Of a DNA stretch of 64,000 bases, positions 33,265-42,124 are shown one piece after another. The stretch is from JAVBNF01 sp031551725 (GTDB taxonomy: Bacteria > Bacteroidota > Bacteroidia > Bacteroidales > P3): NCBI GenBank assembly GCA_031551725.1, contig JAVBNF010000034.1, positions 1-64,000 on the forward strand, read 5' to 3'. Within the stretch, counting starts at the first letter, position 1. Every line of letters begins with the position of its first letter. Both the position numbers and the translations under genes were made by a program. The notes under the pieces are model-generated. The model was not told the DNA's origin. It worked only from the letters and a program-made list of their open reading frames with translations, and ran no database searches.

Positions 33265-33435
33265 AAAAAAAGCGTAAGCTTAAATTCTTTCATTCGAAAA
33301 CGACCAAAACTTTTGTAAAGTAGGAATTTATAAGCAATACGCTCATGCTGTGTTCCGGCGTGAGTTGTATCTTATTTACTTTACAGGTGCTTGGTCGTAC
33401 CACGAATGAAATAAGAACACAACTCGCGCCTTTTT
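33265..33435 (+). ncRNA. Leader element copy B (candidate structured RNA)
   Basis: 171 nt between the promoter at 33208 and the FISUMP start at 33496. Stems by position: TTTCATTCG 33288-33296 with 33403-33411; ACGACCAA 33300-33307 with 33391-33398; TGTAAAGTA 33314-33322 with 33377-33385; CTCATGC 33342-33348 with 33358-33364. Conserved unpaired parts are AAAA after the outer stem, ACC opposite it (33399-33401 region) and CAGGTGC (33384-33390). It begins with A7-GCG and ends GCGCC-T5, so the whole element could also act as a terminator-like attenuator. Related to copies A (216) and C (15524). Confidence 0.72.
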
Positions 33436-33495
33436 ATTTAATTGAAAATTGACAATTGACAATTAATGATTTCACAAATTAAATAAATACACACC

Positions 33496-35358
33496 ATGAA
33501 AACACAATTACTTCGTAGCAGAAACGCAACAATGCAGAAATGCAGAAAAATGTTCTACTTCTGCGTTTTTGCGCTTCTGCACTTCTGCTTTACTTTCGCC
33601 CAAACCCCCGGCTTACCGTTGTATGACAACCGCGACGGGCAAACCTACAAAACCGTTATTATGCCCGATGGCAAACGCTGGATGGCGGAAAACTTACGGT
33701 ATCGCAAGGGGTTGGATAATCCTGTTTTTGGGTATAGAGGTTATGGTGGAGCAACCGTGACTTCCAATATCGCTGCTCCGGGCACCAATTTGCAAAAGAC
33801 CTATTATTGTCCGGGCCCCGGCCCATTTCCGACATCGCCAAATACAAATACGACTTCTCAAGCAGATCCTTTGCGCTGCGAATACGAGGGTTGTTTGTAT
33901 CCTTTTTGGACGGCTTATGGACAAAACCAAGGTACAGCCAATGTTTTTACTACTTTGGGCGAGCAAGGCGTTTGTCCAAACGGCTGGCACTTGCCGAGTG
34001 ATGTTGAATGGACAAATTTAACAACAGCTTTATCAAATAATTTCTCAAGTCTATTGGTTCTCAATGCGGGCTTTCGCAGTAATACGGGAATTTATTCCGA
34101 TCGTACATCGAAAGCCTATTTTTGGACAAGTACGGGAAGCGGAACTGCTGCCGTCTCCCGTACTTTTTCAGGAAATACAGTTGCCAGAAATGCTTCCCAG
34201 CCTGCTTCCGACGCGCTTTCGGTGAGATGTGTGGAAGGCGATTGCGACGAAGGCTTTCACGTGCAATTTGCCCGCGCAGTTTGTAATTTCACAACACAGG
34301 CAAATGCCGCAATTGAATATACTTCAAGCAAGAAAACAATTGTTTATGAACTATCCGTTCCTGGAACAAGCGGAACTTGGAACTATGCTTTTGTTATTAA
34401 AAACAATACCGTTTCAACAGCGCCATCGTTTGTGATTTCAAACAATAATACAGCCAATGCTTTTGTAACCTTAAATTTCTCATCGCTTTCTTCTGCGGAT
34501 GATAACCGATCTTTTACACTGTCAGCAACAGCTACCAATCCGGCATATTGCAAGATTAAGCAAGAGTTTGTTTTTACAATGAATGATATTTCAAGCCAAA
34601 ATGCCGTAACAACGATTACCGGAGGAGAAGCGGTAAACACGATTCGCCAAATGACTGATTCTCGCGACAATAAGGTGTATGAAATCATCAAGATGGCCGA
34701 TGGTAAGTGGTGGATGCGGGAAAATCTAAATTATCAAAAGGGCTTGACTTTCCGTTCTGCTTCCAACCAACCTTTCACATCAGCAACCAATGGAGTTCCC
34801 GGCATTGGGAATTTTTGGTGTGGGAATGCATCACTTGCTGATTGCGACAAGTGGGGTGCTCTTTATACTTGGGAAGCCGCCGTTTCTACCGATGGAGTTG
34901 GTACCTGGTCGGAGCCTCCGGCATCGCAATTATACACTCAATCAGCCTCCGGTAATCCAACTTCTATATGTAACCGTGGTATTTGTCCTCAGGGTTGGCA
35001 TGTTCCTTCGGACGGCGAGTGGGGTGATATGTTAAATGCTGTTGAAACAGGAATTAAAAATCACACCACCACCACAGGATGGATCGGTACGAATGCCGGT
35101 ACAGCTTTAAAGTCTTCCGGTTTCACAACAGGTGTGAAGCAATCTTCAGGTTTTTCCGTGTTTGCAGCAGGCTATCGCTACAGCAATGGTTCGGGCTTCG
35201 GCAATCGAGGCTCGGACGTCGCCTTTTGGACGGCCTCCGGCTACGGTGCAGCGTACGCTTGGTACCGTCAATTCAGTTCGAGCTACACTACGGTGAGCCG
35301 GAGCAACACCAACAGTTACAGATCTAACGGCTTTTCCGTTCGTTGTCTCCAGGATTAA
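33496..35358 (+). CDS. Secreted protein with two FISUMP domains
   Basis: 620 residues. After a signal peptide (hydrophobic core FYFCVFALLHFCFTFA, cleavage near residue 36) there are two copies of the Fibrobacter succinogenes major paralogous domain: about 43-248, from LYDNRDGQTYKTVIMPDGK to SVRCVEGD, and about 385-620, from DSRDNKVYEIIKMADGKWW to SVRCLQD. Between them is a beta-rich, Ig-like stretch. The domain is related to C-type-lectin/FGE-like folds and is found on bacterial surface proteins; its ligand is unknown. No type IX sorting tail is seen. The signal-peptide codons form an inverted repeat with the preceding codons. The gene is opposite in direction to its neighbours and preceded by leader element B. 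Confidence 0.85.
   Translation: MKTQLLRSRNATMQKCRKMFYFCVFALLHFCFTFAQTPGLPLYDNRDGQTYKTVIMPDGKRWMAENLRYRKGLDNPVFGYRGYGGATVTSNIAAPGTNLQKTYYCPGPGPFPTSPNTNTTSQADPLRCEYEGCLYPFWTAYGQNQGTANVFTTLGEQGVCPNGWHLPSDVEWTNLTTALSNNFSSLLVLNAGFRSNTGIYSDRTSKAYFWTSTGSGTAAVSRTFSGNTVARNASQPASDALSVRCVEGDCDEGFHVQFARAVCNFTTQANAAIEYTSSKKTIVYELSVPGTSGTWNYAFVIKNNTVSTAPSFVISNNNTANAFVTLNFSSLSSADDNRSFTLSATATNPAYCKIKQEFVFTMNDISSQNAVTTITGGEAVNTIRQMTDSRDNKVYEIIKMADGKWWMRENLNYQKGLTFRSASNQPFTSATNGVPGIGNFWCGNASLADCDKWGALYTWEAAVSTDGVGTWSEPPASQLYTQSASGNPTSICNRGICPQGWHVPSDGEWGDMLNAVETGIKNHTTTTGWIGTNAGTALKSSGFTTGVKQSSGFSVFAAGYRYSNGSGFGNRGSDVAFWTASGYGAAYAWYRQFSSSYTTVSRSNTNSYRSNGFSVRCLQD
33515..33592. repeat. Inverted repeat inside the FISUMP signal-peptide codons
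   Basis: GCAGAAACGCA..ATGCAGAA words on the left and TTCTGCGTTTTTGCG..TTCTGC on the right; 30-base arms match at 22 positions. Similar GCAGAAATGCAAAAATG words lie in the spacer at 8176, so this looks like a dispersed repeat that has become coding sequence. Confidence 0.6.
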
Positions 35359-35500
35359 GCAATGGTGAACGGAGAGTTGAGAATGGAGAATGGAAGGCGC
35401 AGCCTTAATTCCTAATTCTCAATTTCTAATTACATAAAGATGGCCACGCACCTGCGGTGCTCGCCATGACGAACCGGCTCGCACACACAGCAATGGGCGT

Positions 35501-35552
35501 CCGAAAGCAAAATCCCCGCATCCTTTCATGTTGTGATGCGGGGCGCTTTCGG
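35501..35552. terminator. Bidirectional terminator after the FISUMP gene
   Basis: CCCCGCATC pairing with GATGCGGGG, extended by CCGAAAGC with GCTTTCGG. It lies between the convergent FISUMP and vWA genes and touches the vWA stop codon. Confidence 0.75.
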
Positions 35553-36944
35553 TTATAAATACACCGCCGTCGTCATGCCCGGCTCAATGTTAAAAGATTT
35601 TTCGAGGGTGGAAGATGCGCGATTGGAATATTTCGAACGCAAGACCACACGGTAGCGTCCGGGTTGTAAGTTAAGCGTTTCGGATTTATCTTTTTCGTTC
35701 ATATTGTAAACCAAACGCAAACGATTGTGTTCTTCCACATATAAACTTCCCACGCCATCAACACTTTTCTGAATAACGGCAATGCCCGACATCGGCAATT
35801 CAACAGTCGTAATCGCACTTTGATTGATTTGCACGCTGTCGATTTTCACTCTGGGCATGCAAAGCACTTCCAAATCGTATGTGCCAACCAAATATTTCTC
35901 GATAAAATTCAAATTTTGCACATTCACAGTTTCCATACAACCGTGCTTACGCACAATACATGGAATGGAACGCGCCATGGTTGCACGCGAGCCACCCATT
36001 ACCAATTTTAATTGCCCCTGCGGTGCATCCATGGCAATGATATTGTGCTTACCGGCAAAAACAACTACCGAATCCAAGCGTACCGGAGGTACGCTTTGCA
36101 CTTCAATATCGTAGGTTATCAAAGGGTCTAACGTAATGGTATCCGGAATACCTCGGGCATTCATAGTGTGGACGTAATTATAACGGACAATGCCTACTTC
36201 ATGATCGTAAAAAGTCATGTTGACATTGGTTTCCGTAGGCTGATTGTTGGCATCAAACAAATTCACCTGCGCGGTTGTGGAGTTCATAGCTTCGGATATT
36301 ACCACGTTGAAAGCCTTTGTAAATTCGGTTTCCTGTGAAGCATCAAAATAGCGTCCGACACAATTAAAACTTTCGCGAAAATCCTTACCGATTCCAATGA
36401 TAAAAGGCTTGAGTGCAATGCCTTTTTTCTGCAAATATTCGGAAGCAGCACAGGCATCGCCGCCACATTCTTCAATGCCGTCGGTAATTAAAATAATCAC
36501 GTTCCGGCAACGGTTGCAAGGCGGAAAATCGTCGGCCGCTTTTTCGAGCGAAGCCGCAATGGGCGTACCTCCGCGAGGAACCAAGGTCTTTATTTTCCGT
36601 GTAATCTGCAGAACGTTATTTTGCCCAAAAGGCACTTCCAATTTGGTATCGTTGCAATCAATAAAAGGTTTGATTTCTTTTTGATGTCCGTACACACGGA
36701 GCGCCAATTCCAGATTCGGAACATCTTTTAAACTATCTAAAATCGAAGTTAGTAATCGTTTGGAAATGGTGATTTTCGAATCGCTTTGCCATTTGCCGTT
36801 CATGCTGTTGGAACAATCGTAGATCAACAAAATACGTGTTGTATAAGGTTGTTCTTCTTTTTCGGTTGTTTTTTGTGCAACAAGGCTTTTCGCGACAAGC
36901 ACAAAAAAAAGAAGCAAGATGTATGCAATTCTATTTTTATTCAC
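35553..36944 (-). CDS. von Willebrand factor A domain protein, exported
   Basis: 463 residues. Signal peptide (ILLLFFVLVAKSLVA), then a vWA domain (about 37-215) with the metal-binding DxSxS motif as IYDCSNSMNG and a later ITDGIEECGG. The rest, about 215-463, is a row of beta-sandwich-like segments with similar ends (DIEVQSVPPVRLDSVVVFAG, DLEVLCMPRVKIDSVQI, RYRVVLRSKY). Likely periplasmic or surface-exposed protein binding; partner unknown. It follows the porin-like gene by 6 bp and is probably cotranscribed with it and with the transketolase N-terminal gene. Confidence 0.85.
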   Translation of the reverse strand: MNKNRIAYILLLFFVLVAKSLVAQKTTEKEEQPYTTRILLIYDCSNSMNGKWQSDSKITISKRLLTSILDSLKDVPNLELALRVYGHQKEIKPFIDCNDTKLEVPFGQNNVLQITRKIKTLVPRGGTPIAASLEKAADDFPPCNRCRNVIILITDGIEECGGDACAASEYLQKKGIALKPFIIGIGKDFRESFNCVGRYFDASQETEFTKAFNVVISEAMNSTTAQVNLFDANNQPTETNVNMTFYDHEVGIVRYNYVHTMNARGIPDTITLDPLITYDIEVQSVPPVRLDSVVVFAGKHNIIAMDAPQGQLKLVMGGSRATMARSIPCIVRKHGCMETVNVQNLNFIEKYLVGTYDLEVLCMPRVKIDSVQINQSAITTVELPMSGIAVIQKSVDGVGSLYVEEHNRLRLVYNMNEKDKSETLNLQPGRYRVVLRSKYSNRASSTLEKSFNIEPGMTTAVYL

Positions 36945-36950
36945 GCAATA

Positions 36951-38000
36951 TTAAAATCTAATAAATAATTCCAGTAAAACCTTATCATACCAGCCTTCTT
37001 TAGCATTTTCAGAAAAATAAAGATTCTGATAACCGTCTTTCAAATTAAATTGTTCGTAGCTGAGTCGCAATTCGGTTTTCATAACTGTTGGCGAAAAGCC
37101 GAAAGCGACGCCATAAGTAAAACGGTTAACCAGGATTCCATCGTTCACTTCGCCCATAGCGGCATCCCAACGCAACAAAGGTGCAATATATTTCACCGCA
37201 TGTTTTTTGGAATAGTTTTTCTCAAAACGAAAAATGTATTTGGCTTGTATATCGAAACTTGATTCCATGGCATACGATCGGTTATCGAGGCTATCCAAAC
37301 GACCGACACGGCGCGTATCCCATTCTACATCGGTTTCAAAATTCCGTGTTTGATAATTGGCATCAAAACCAAGCATCCGCAAAGATGTTTGTTCGATATC
37401 CGATCCATCGTAATACTTAATCCCAATTCGATTTGCATAAGCGCCTCCGGCAACAAGACGCGCAGAATAGGCAAAACGCCCGGTCCATTCCGGATTGTTT
37501 ATGCCCGTTCCGTTGTACATACCGGCGTAAATCCAAAGCGGAATCTTTTTCACATCGGGCAAACGATAAGAAACCGTTCCACCGATATCGCGCGAACTCA
37601 TATACAAAGACGGAAAGCTGTAAGTGGTAAAGGGATTTAAGCCCGGCGAAATCTGTTTCTGTGTGGTATAAGGCACACGTACCTGCCCCAGTGCCACTTC
37701 AAATTTATCCGAAGGTTGATAACGCACATTCGCATCCAAAACCGTAAATGTTCCTTGCGAACTCAAATCGACCTGCAATTGATATCCCAAGTCGGAGTTA
37801 ACAAACCCACGTAAATCCAAACGTGCATTCAACACATTAAAACGCGCCAACCCTTCAGCTATCTGATATTCGAACGATGTCTTTATCAAACCGTTGAAAG
37901 CCGGTTTTAGCGACGCTTTATTGGTGGTATCCGGCGTATCTTGTGCGTGCGCAAAAGCGCTCAGCAAGAAAACGCAACAGAATAGAATGCAGCGTTTCAT
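36951..38000 (-). CDS. Porin-like outer-membrane beta-barrel protein
   Basis: 349 residues with a signal peptide (CCVFLLSAFAHAQ) and alternating beta-strand sequence to a C-terminal Phe (LLELFIRF), the usual outer-membrane barrel end. The pattern DLRGFVNSDLGYQLQVDLSS and GQVRVPYTTQKQIS resembles phosphate-selective porins O and P, but the substrate is not certain. Middle gene of a likely transketolase N-terminal, porin, vWA operon with gaps of 11 and 6 bp. Confidence 0.75.
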   Translation of the reverse strand: MKRCILFCCVFLLSAFAHAQDTPDTTNKASLKPAFNGLIKTSFEYQIAEGLARFNVLNARLDLRGFVNSDLGYQLQVDLSSQGTFTVLDANVRYQPSDKFEVALGQVRVPYTTQKQISPGLNPFTTYSFPSLYMSSRDIGGTVSYRLPDVKKIPLWIYAGMYNGTGINNPEWTGRFAYSARLVAGGAYANRIGIKYYDGSDIEQTSLRMLGFDANYQTRNFETDVEWDTRRVGRLDSLDNRSYAMESSFDIQAKYIFRFEKNYSKKHAVKYIAPLLRWDAAMGEVNDGILVNRFTYGVAFGFSPTVMKTELRLSYEQFNLKDGYQNLYFSENAKEGWYDKVLLELFIRF

Positions 38001-38011
38001 TTTATTTGCTA

Positions 38012-38857
38012 TTAATAATCTCCTAAAGTCACCGGCAATTGCTCAAGCGCTTTTTGAGTTTGTTCGTCGTTAGGCGCAACACCGTGCCATTTGTGAGTTC
38101 CGGCCATAAAATCAACGCCGTGTCCCATATCGGTTTTCATCACAATAGCAATTGGTTTACCTTTTCCTGTCATCGATTTGGCTTTTTTCATCGTTTCCAA
38201 AATGGAATCAAAATGATGTCCGTCCATTTCCAAAACCAACCAATCGAAACTTTCGAATTTGGCTTTCAAGTTGCCTAAATCCAGTACGTCACAAGTTTTT
38301 CCGTCAATTTGTTGACCGTTGGCATCAATCGTTAAAATTAAATTATCAATACCGCGTGCAGGTCCAAACAAAGCGGCTTCCCAGTTTTGCCCTTCGTTTA
38401 ACTCGCCATCTCCGCAAAGGACATAAACAAGGTGCTTGTCGCCGTTCATTTTTTTCGCCAAAGCGGCGCCCAAAGCGTTGGAAATTCCTTGTCCGAGCGA
38501 ACCGGAAGCCATGCGCACACCGGGCAGGTTGTGGCTGATGCTCGGATGTCCTTGCAAACGCGATCCCATTTTACGGAATGTAGCCAATTCGCTTACCGGA
38601 AAATATCCGCGATGTGCCAAAACGCTGTAAAAAACAGGCGTAATGTGACCGTTAGACAAGAAGAATAAATCTTCGCCATTGTCGTTGATTTGAAATTTTT
38701 CCGGATTGATTTCCATGATCTCGAAATACAAAGCGGTTAAAAAATCTGCGCAACCGAGCGATCCGCCCGGATGTCCCGATTTAGCGCTGTTAACCATGCG
38801 AATAATATCGCGTCTTACTTGCGTTGCAATGTCCGTTAGTTCTTTTGTGGTGTGCAT
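38012..38857 (-). CDS. Transketolase, N-terminal subunit
   Basis: 281 residues covering the thiamine-diphosphate binding half of transketolase: SGHPGGSLGCADFLTALYF near the start, LGQGISNALGAALA, and the cofactor motif GDGELNEGQNWEAA with N about 28 residues on (TIDANGQQ). It needs the C-terminal subunit at 32087 for activity. First gene of a likely operon with the porin-like and vWA genes downstream. A promoter box is not obvious upstream, where a palindromic repeat sits. Confidence 0.9.
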   Translation of the reverse strand: MHTTKELTDIATQVRRDIIRMVNSAKSGHPGGSLGCADFLTALYFEIMEINPEKFQINDNGEDLFFLSNGHITPVFYSVLAHRGYFPVSELATFRKMGSRLQGHPSISHNLPGVRMASGSLGQGISNALGAALAKKMNGDKHLVYVLCGDGELNEGQNWEAALFGPARGIDNLILTIDANGQQIDGKTCDVLDLGNLKAKFESFDWLVLEMDGHHFDSILETMKKAKSMTGKGKPIAIVMKTDMGHGVDFMAGTHKWHGVAPNDEQTQKALEQLPVTLGDY

Positions 38858-38889
38858 ATCTATTTTTAATTTCTTGTTTCTGGTTAAAT

Positions 38890-38917
38890 GTAAAGACGCA
38901 ATGCATTGCGTCTCTAC
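38890..38917. repeat. GTAAAGACGCAAT palindrome
   Basis: A near-perfect palindrome, GTAAAGACGCAATGC with ATTGCGTCTCTAC, the same family as 20467-20494. Confidence 0.75.
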
Positions 38918-38921
38918 AAGA

Positions 38922-39263
38922 TTAAAAATCTCTCGGCTTTCGTTTGGGCGTTAAATTCGGAGTGGTTTTTTTCAGGAATTTCAACTCCTTATTTGTCCGT
39001 TTATCGGGGTCGTTTGCCTTTACTCCGGAAGGTTTCAAATTGCCGGTAGTATCTTGCTCAGCATATTCAAAAACGCCTGCGCTATTTTCTGTAATGGTGT
39101 ATCCGTCGGTTGTTGTGCGCCAATGCATCCATTCGTCGCCATTAAGAACAACCGTAATCTGGGTGCTGTCGGGCTGTGTAATCACGCGTGGTGTGCGTAA
39201 AGCCGGAACAGCAAACAATACTGCCGAATTCATCAACAATATTGCAAATAATATTTTTTTCAT
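38922..39263 (-). CDS. Orphan N-terminal piece of an M6-type metalloprotease
   Basis: 113 residues. Signal peptide (MKKILFAILLMNSAVLFAVP), then a single small domain with GDEWMHWRTTTDGYTITENS and GVFEYAEQDTTGNLKPSG, the pattern found just after the signal peptide of M6-family (immune inhibitor A-like) secreted proteases. It ends shortly after PDKRTNKELKFLKK with a basic tail and a stop, with no catalytic domain. So it is either a truncated remnant or a free-standing propeptide-like protein. I start at the ATG at 39263, which opens the signal peptide. Placed between transketolase and clpC. Confidence 0.65.
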   Translation of the reverse strand: MKKILFAILLMNSAVLFAVPALRTPRVITQPDSTQITVVLNGDEWMHWRTTTDGYTITENSAGVFEYAEQDTTGNLKPSGVKANDPDKRTNKELKFLKKTTPNLTPKRKPRDF

Positions 39264-39310
39264 TTTAATTATTTTATTTTTCAAATATATTTGGACAAAC
39301 AATGAAGTTA

Positions 39311-39338
39311 GGCGAACACGTAGGTTCGCCCCTACGCT
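39311..39338. repeat. GGCGAAC palindromic repeat
   Basis: GGCGAAC-ACGTAG-GTTCGCC followed by CCTACG, a dispersed REP-like palindrome between clpC and the M6-like gene. Confidence 0.6.
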
Positions 39339-39347
39339 TTTCAATCC

Positions 39348-41867
39348 TCAACTTTTGGCTGCAACAACCACATCATCACCGGTCTCATTCATATCAATTA
39401 CAATGTGTGCTTTCGGCGGAAGATTGGTTTTGATAATTTCTTCGGCCAATGCATCCTCAATGTATTTTTGGATAGCACGTTTCAACGGACGCGCACCAAA
39501 ATCGGGATCCCAACCGCGGTCGATAATAAAATCTTTTACCTTCGCTGTAATCTCTACGGTCATCTCCATTTGCTGAACGCGTTCGTACAGATTTTTCAAT
39601 TCAATATCAATGATTTTATAAATATCTTCGCGTTGCAAATTATCGAAAACAATAATATCATCAATACGATTCAAGAATTCCGGTGCAAACGTTTTGCGTA
39701 AAGCACCTTCAATCACACTTTGCGAATAGGCTTCTTTCGCAGCTTCTTTCGCAGCAGTGTTGAATCCCACGCCTTGTCCGAAATCTTTCAACTGACGTGT
39801 TCCGATATTTGAAGTCATGATGATGACTGTATTTTTGAAATCCACTTTTCTACCTAAACTATCCGTCAACACACCATTGTCGAGCACTTGAAGCAATAAA
39901 TGATAAATATCGGGATGCGCTTTTTCGATTTCATCCAACAAAATAATCGAATAGGGTTTACGGCGTACACGTTCGGTAAGTTGGCCGCCTTCTTCATATC
40001 CCACATATCCCGGAGGCGCGCCAATCAAGCGCGAAACAGCAAATTTCTCCATATATTCGCTCATATCGATACGAATGAGCGCGCTTTCGGAATCAAACAT
40101 CAACTTGGCCAATGTTTCAGCCAAATAGGTCTTTCCAACGCCGGTCGGTCCCAAGAAAATAAAGTTACCAATCGGTTTGTTCGGATCTTTCAATCCCACA
40201 CGGTTACGACGGATAGCACGCACCACTTTTTTCACGGCTTCATCTTGACCAATTACCTGCGATTTCAAATCGTCTTCCATTTTGATCAAACGTGCGCTTT
40301 CATCTTGCGCCACACGCTGAATAGGTACTCCTGACATCATGGAAACCACTTCCGCCACATCATCGCCCGTGACTTCTTGACGGTTGATATTGGTTTCTTC
40401 CTCCCATTTACGCTTGGCCGCTTCAAGTTGGTCGCTTAATTCCTGCTCTCTTTTCTTATGTTCGGCTGCTTCTTCGTAGCGTGTGGCTTTTGCAGCCTCT
40501 GTTTTCAGAGCCTTCGCTTCATCAATAGCATGTTCTAACTCCACAATTTCTTGTGGAATATCCATATTGGTGATATGCACCCGCGAGCCGGCCTCATCCA
40601 AAGCATCAATTGCTTTATCCGGAAGAAAACGGTCGGTAATATAGCGATTGGTCAAATACACACAAGACTCAATAGCTTCCGGTGTATAGCTTACCAGGTG
40701 ATGGTCTTCGTATTTGCTTTTGATATTATTCAGAATTTCAATGGTTTCTTCCGGAGAAGAAGCCTCGATCATCACTTTTTGGAAACGACGTTCCAAAGCA
40801 CCATCTTTTTCGATATTCTGACGATATTCATCTAACGTGGTTGCGCCAATACATTGAATTTCTCCACGAGCTAAAGCAGGCTTGAACATATTGGACGCAT
40901 CCAGCGAACCGGACGAATTTCCGGCACCAACAATGGTATGAATCTCATCAATAAACACGATAACATCGGGATTACGTTCAAGTTCGTTAATCACAGCTTT
41001 CATCCGTTCTTCGAACTGCCCGCGATACTTGGTTCCGGCCACCATAGCAGCCAAATCAATACTCACAATGCGCTTGTTATAAAGGATACGCGGCACTTTA
41101 CGTTCCACAATCCGAATGGCCAAGCCTTCTGCAATGGCGGATTTACCAACACCCGGCTCACCAATTAAAATCGGATTGTTTTTCTTACGACGGCTTAAGA
41201 TTTGGGCTATCCGCTCGAGTTCTTTTCCACGTCCTACAACAGGATCCAAACGCCCTTCGGCGGCAGCGCGCGTAAGGTCGCGTCCGAAATTATCCAATGC
41301 CGGCGTTTTCGATTTGCTGTCGACCGCTGTGCGAGTTCCGGCAGATTTTGCGAAATCATCTTCGTCATCATCCTGAAAACCACCTTCTACGGAATTACGA
41401 ACATCTTTATTCTTGTGTTTTTCTTCAGCAGGTGTTCCTGTCAGAGCTTTTGAGTAAACCTGATAATCAATGCCATTTTGTCCGAGCAAGTCACTGACAA
41501 TATTCGTTGTTTCCTTTAAAATGGCCAAAATGACATGTTCGGTATCTGCTTCTTTGCTTCTCATCTGCATCCGTTCGAGCATCATAAGACGTAAAATACG
41601 GTCTGCCTGACGATTAAACGGGATTTCATAATCATTAATATTTACGCGTTCGGCCCGGGCGTGTTCCGACACGGCTTTTTCAATACGAATTTTTAAATCC
41701 TGTAAATCAACATCTAACTCTTTTAGAATTTGAACGCCCGTACCGCTGCCTTCTCTTAAAATGCCCAAAAAGATATGCTCCACTCCCACCGCTTCACTTT
41801 TGAGGCGGCCGGCTTCTTCATACCCGAATTGCAAGGCATTGCGCAGCTTTAGCGACATATTTTCCAT
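39348..41867 (-). CDS. clpC: ATP-dependent Clp protease ATPase subunit ClpC
   Basis: 839 residues. Hexameric unfoldase that feeds proteins to ClpP. In order: double Clp-N repeat (1-145), first AAA module with Walker A GEPGVGKSA (about 237-245) and VIVFIDEIHT, a coiled middle part with a UVR-like motif (AAEHKKREQELSDQLE), second AAA module with GPTGVGKTYLAETLA (about 570), and the C-terminal D2-small domain. Length and order are those of ClpC, not ClpA or ClpB. Own promoter at 41938-41945. No mcsA/mcsB or ctsR next to it. Confidence 0.96.
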   Translation of the reverse strand: MENMSLKLRNALQFGYEEAGRLKSEAVGVEHIFLGILREGSGTGVQILKELDVDLQDLKIRIEKAVSEHARAERVNINDYEIPFNRQADRILRLMMLERMQMRSKEADTEHVILAILKETTNIVSDLLGQNGIDYQVYSKALTGTPAEEKHKNKDVRNSVEGGFQDDDEDDFAKSAGTRTAVDSKSKTPALDNFGRDLTRAAAEGRLDPVVGRGKELERIAQILSRRKKNNPILIGEPGVGKSAIAEGLAIRIVERKVPRILYNKRIVSIDLAAMVAGTKYRGQFEERMKAVINELERNPDVIVFIDEIHTIVGAGNSSGSLDASNMFKPALARGEIQCIGATTLDEYRQNIEKDGALERRFQKVMIEASSPEETIEILNNIKSKYEDHHLVSYTPEAIESCVYLTNRYITDRFLPDKAIDALDEAGSRVHITNMDIPQEIVELEHAIDEAKALKTEAAKATRYEEAAEHKKREQELSDQLEAAKRKWEEETNINRQEVTGDDVAEVVSMMSGVPIQRVAQDESARLIKMEDDLKSQVIGQDEAVKKVVRAIRRNRVGLKDPNKPIGNFIFLGPTGVGKTYLAETLAKLMFDSESALIRIDMSEYMEKFAVSRLIGAPPGYVGYEEGGQLTERVRRKPYSIILLDEIEKAHPDIYHLLLQVLDNGVLTDSLGRKVDFKNTVIIMTSNIGTRQLKDFGQGVGFNTAAKEAAKEAYSQSVIEGALRKTFAPEFLNRIDDIIVFDNLQREDIYKIIDIELKNLYERVQQMEMTVEITAKVKDFIIDRGWDPDFGARPLKRAIQKYIEDALAEEIIKTNLPPKAHIVIDMNETGDDVVVAAKS

Positions 41868-41937
41868 TCAAAATATCCTTTCTCTTTATTATTTCATTCA
41901 AAATACAATCAATTTTCGTGCCATTTTGAACAATATT

Positions 41938-41945
41938 CAAAGTTA
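41938..41945 (-). promoter_or_regulatory. -7 box of clpC
   Basis: TAACTTTG on the minus strand, about 70 bp before the clpC start codon. Confidence 0.6.
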
Positions 41946-42101
41946 CGAACTTTTTTTCAATTATCCGAATAATCGTTTTTTTAATTATCAACACTTAATA
42001 TCCTCCTTTTGTTCAAATTTCAAAACGATTTTTATCAAAAAATATTCTAATTATCAATTTTTTATTATTTTTGACACAAATTAGTTATCAAAAATTTTTC
42101 T

Positions 42102-42109
42102 TACTTTTG
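42102..42109 (+). promoter_or_regulatory. -7 box of the lipoprotein gene at 42125
   Basis: TACTTTTG, 15 bp before the ATG at 42125; the in-frame start upstream would lie before the promoter. Confidence 0.65.
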
Positions 42110-42124
42110 CACCAAATTAAAATT

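Noticed and set aside
33265..33435. Leader element as 6S RNA
   Set aside because: A 6S RNA is usually single copy and free-standing. Here three diverged copies each lie just before a start codon.
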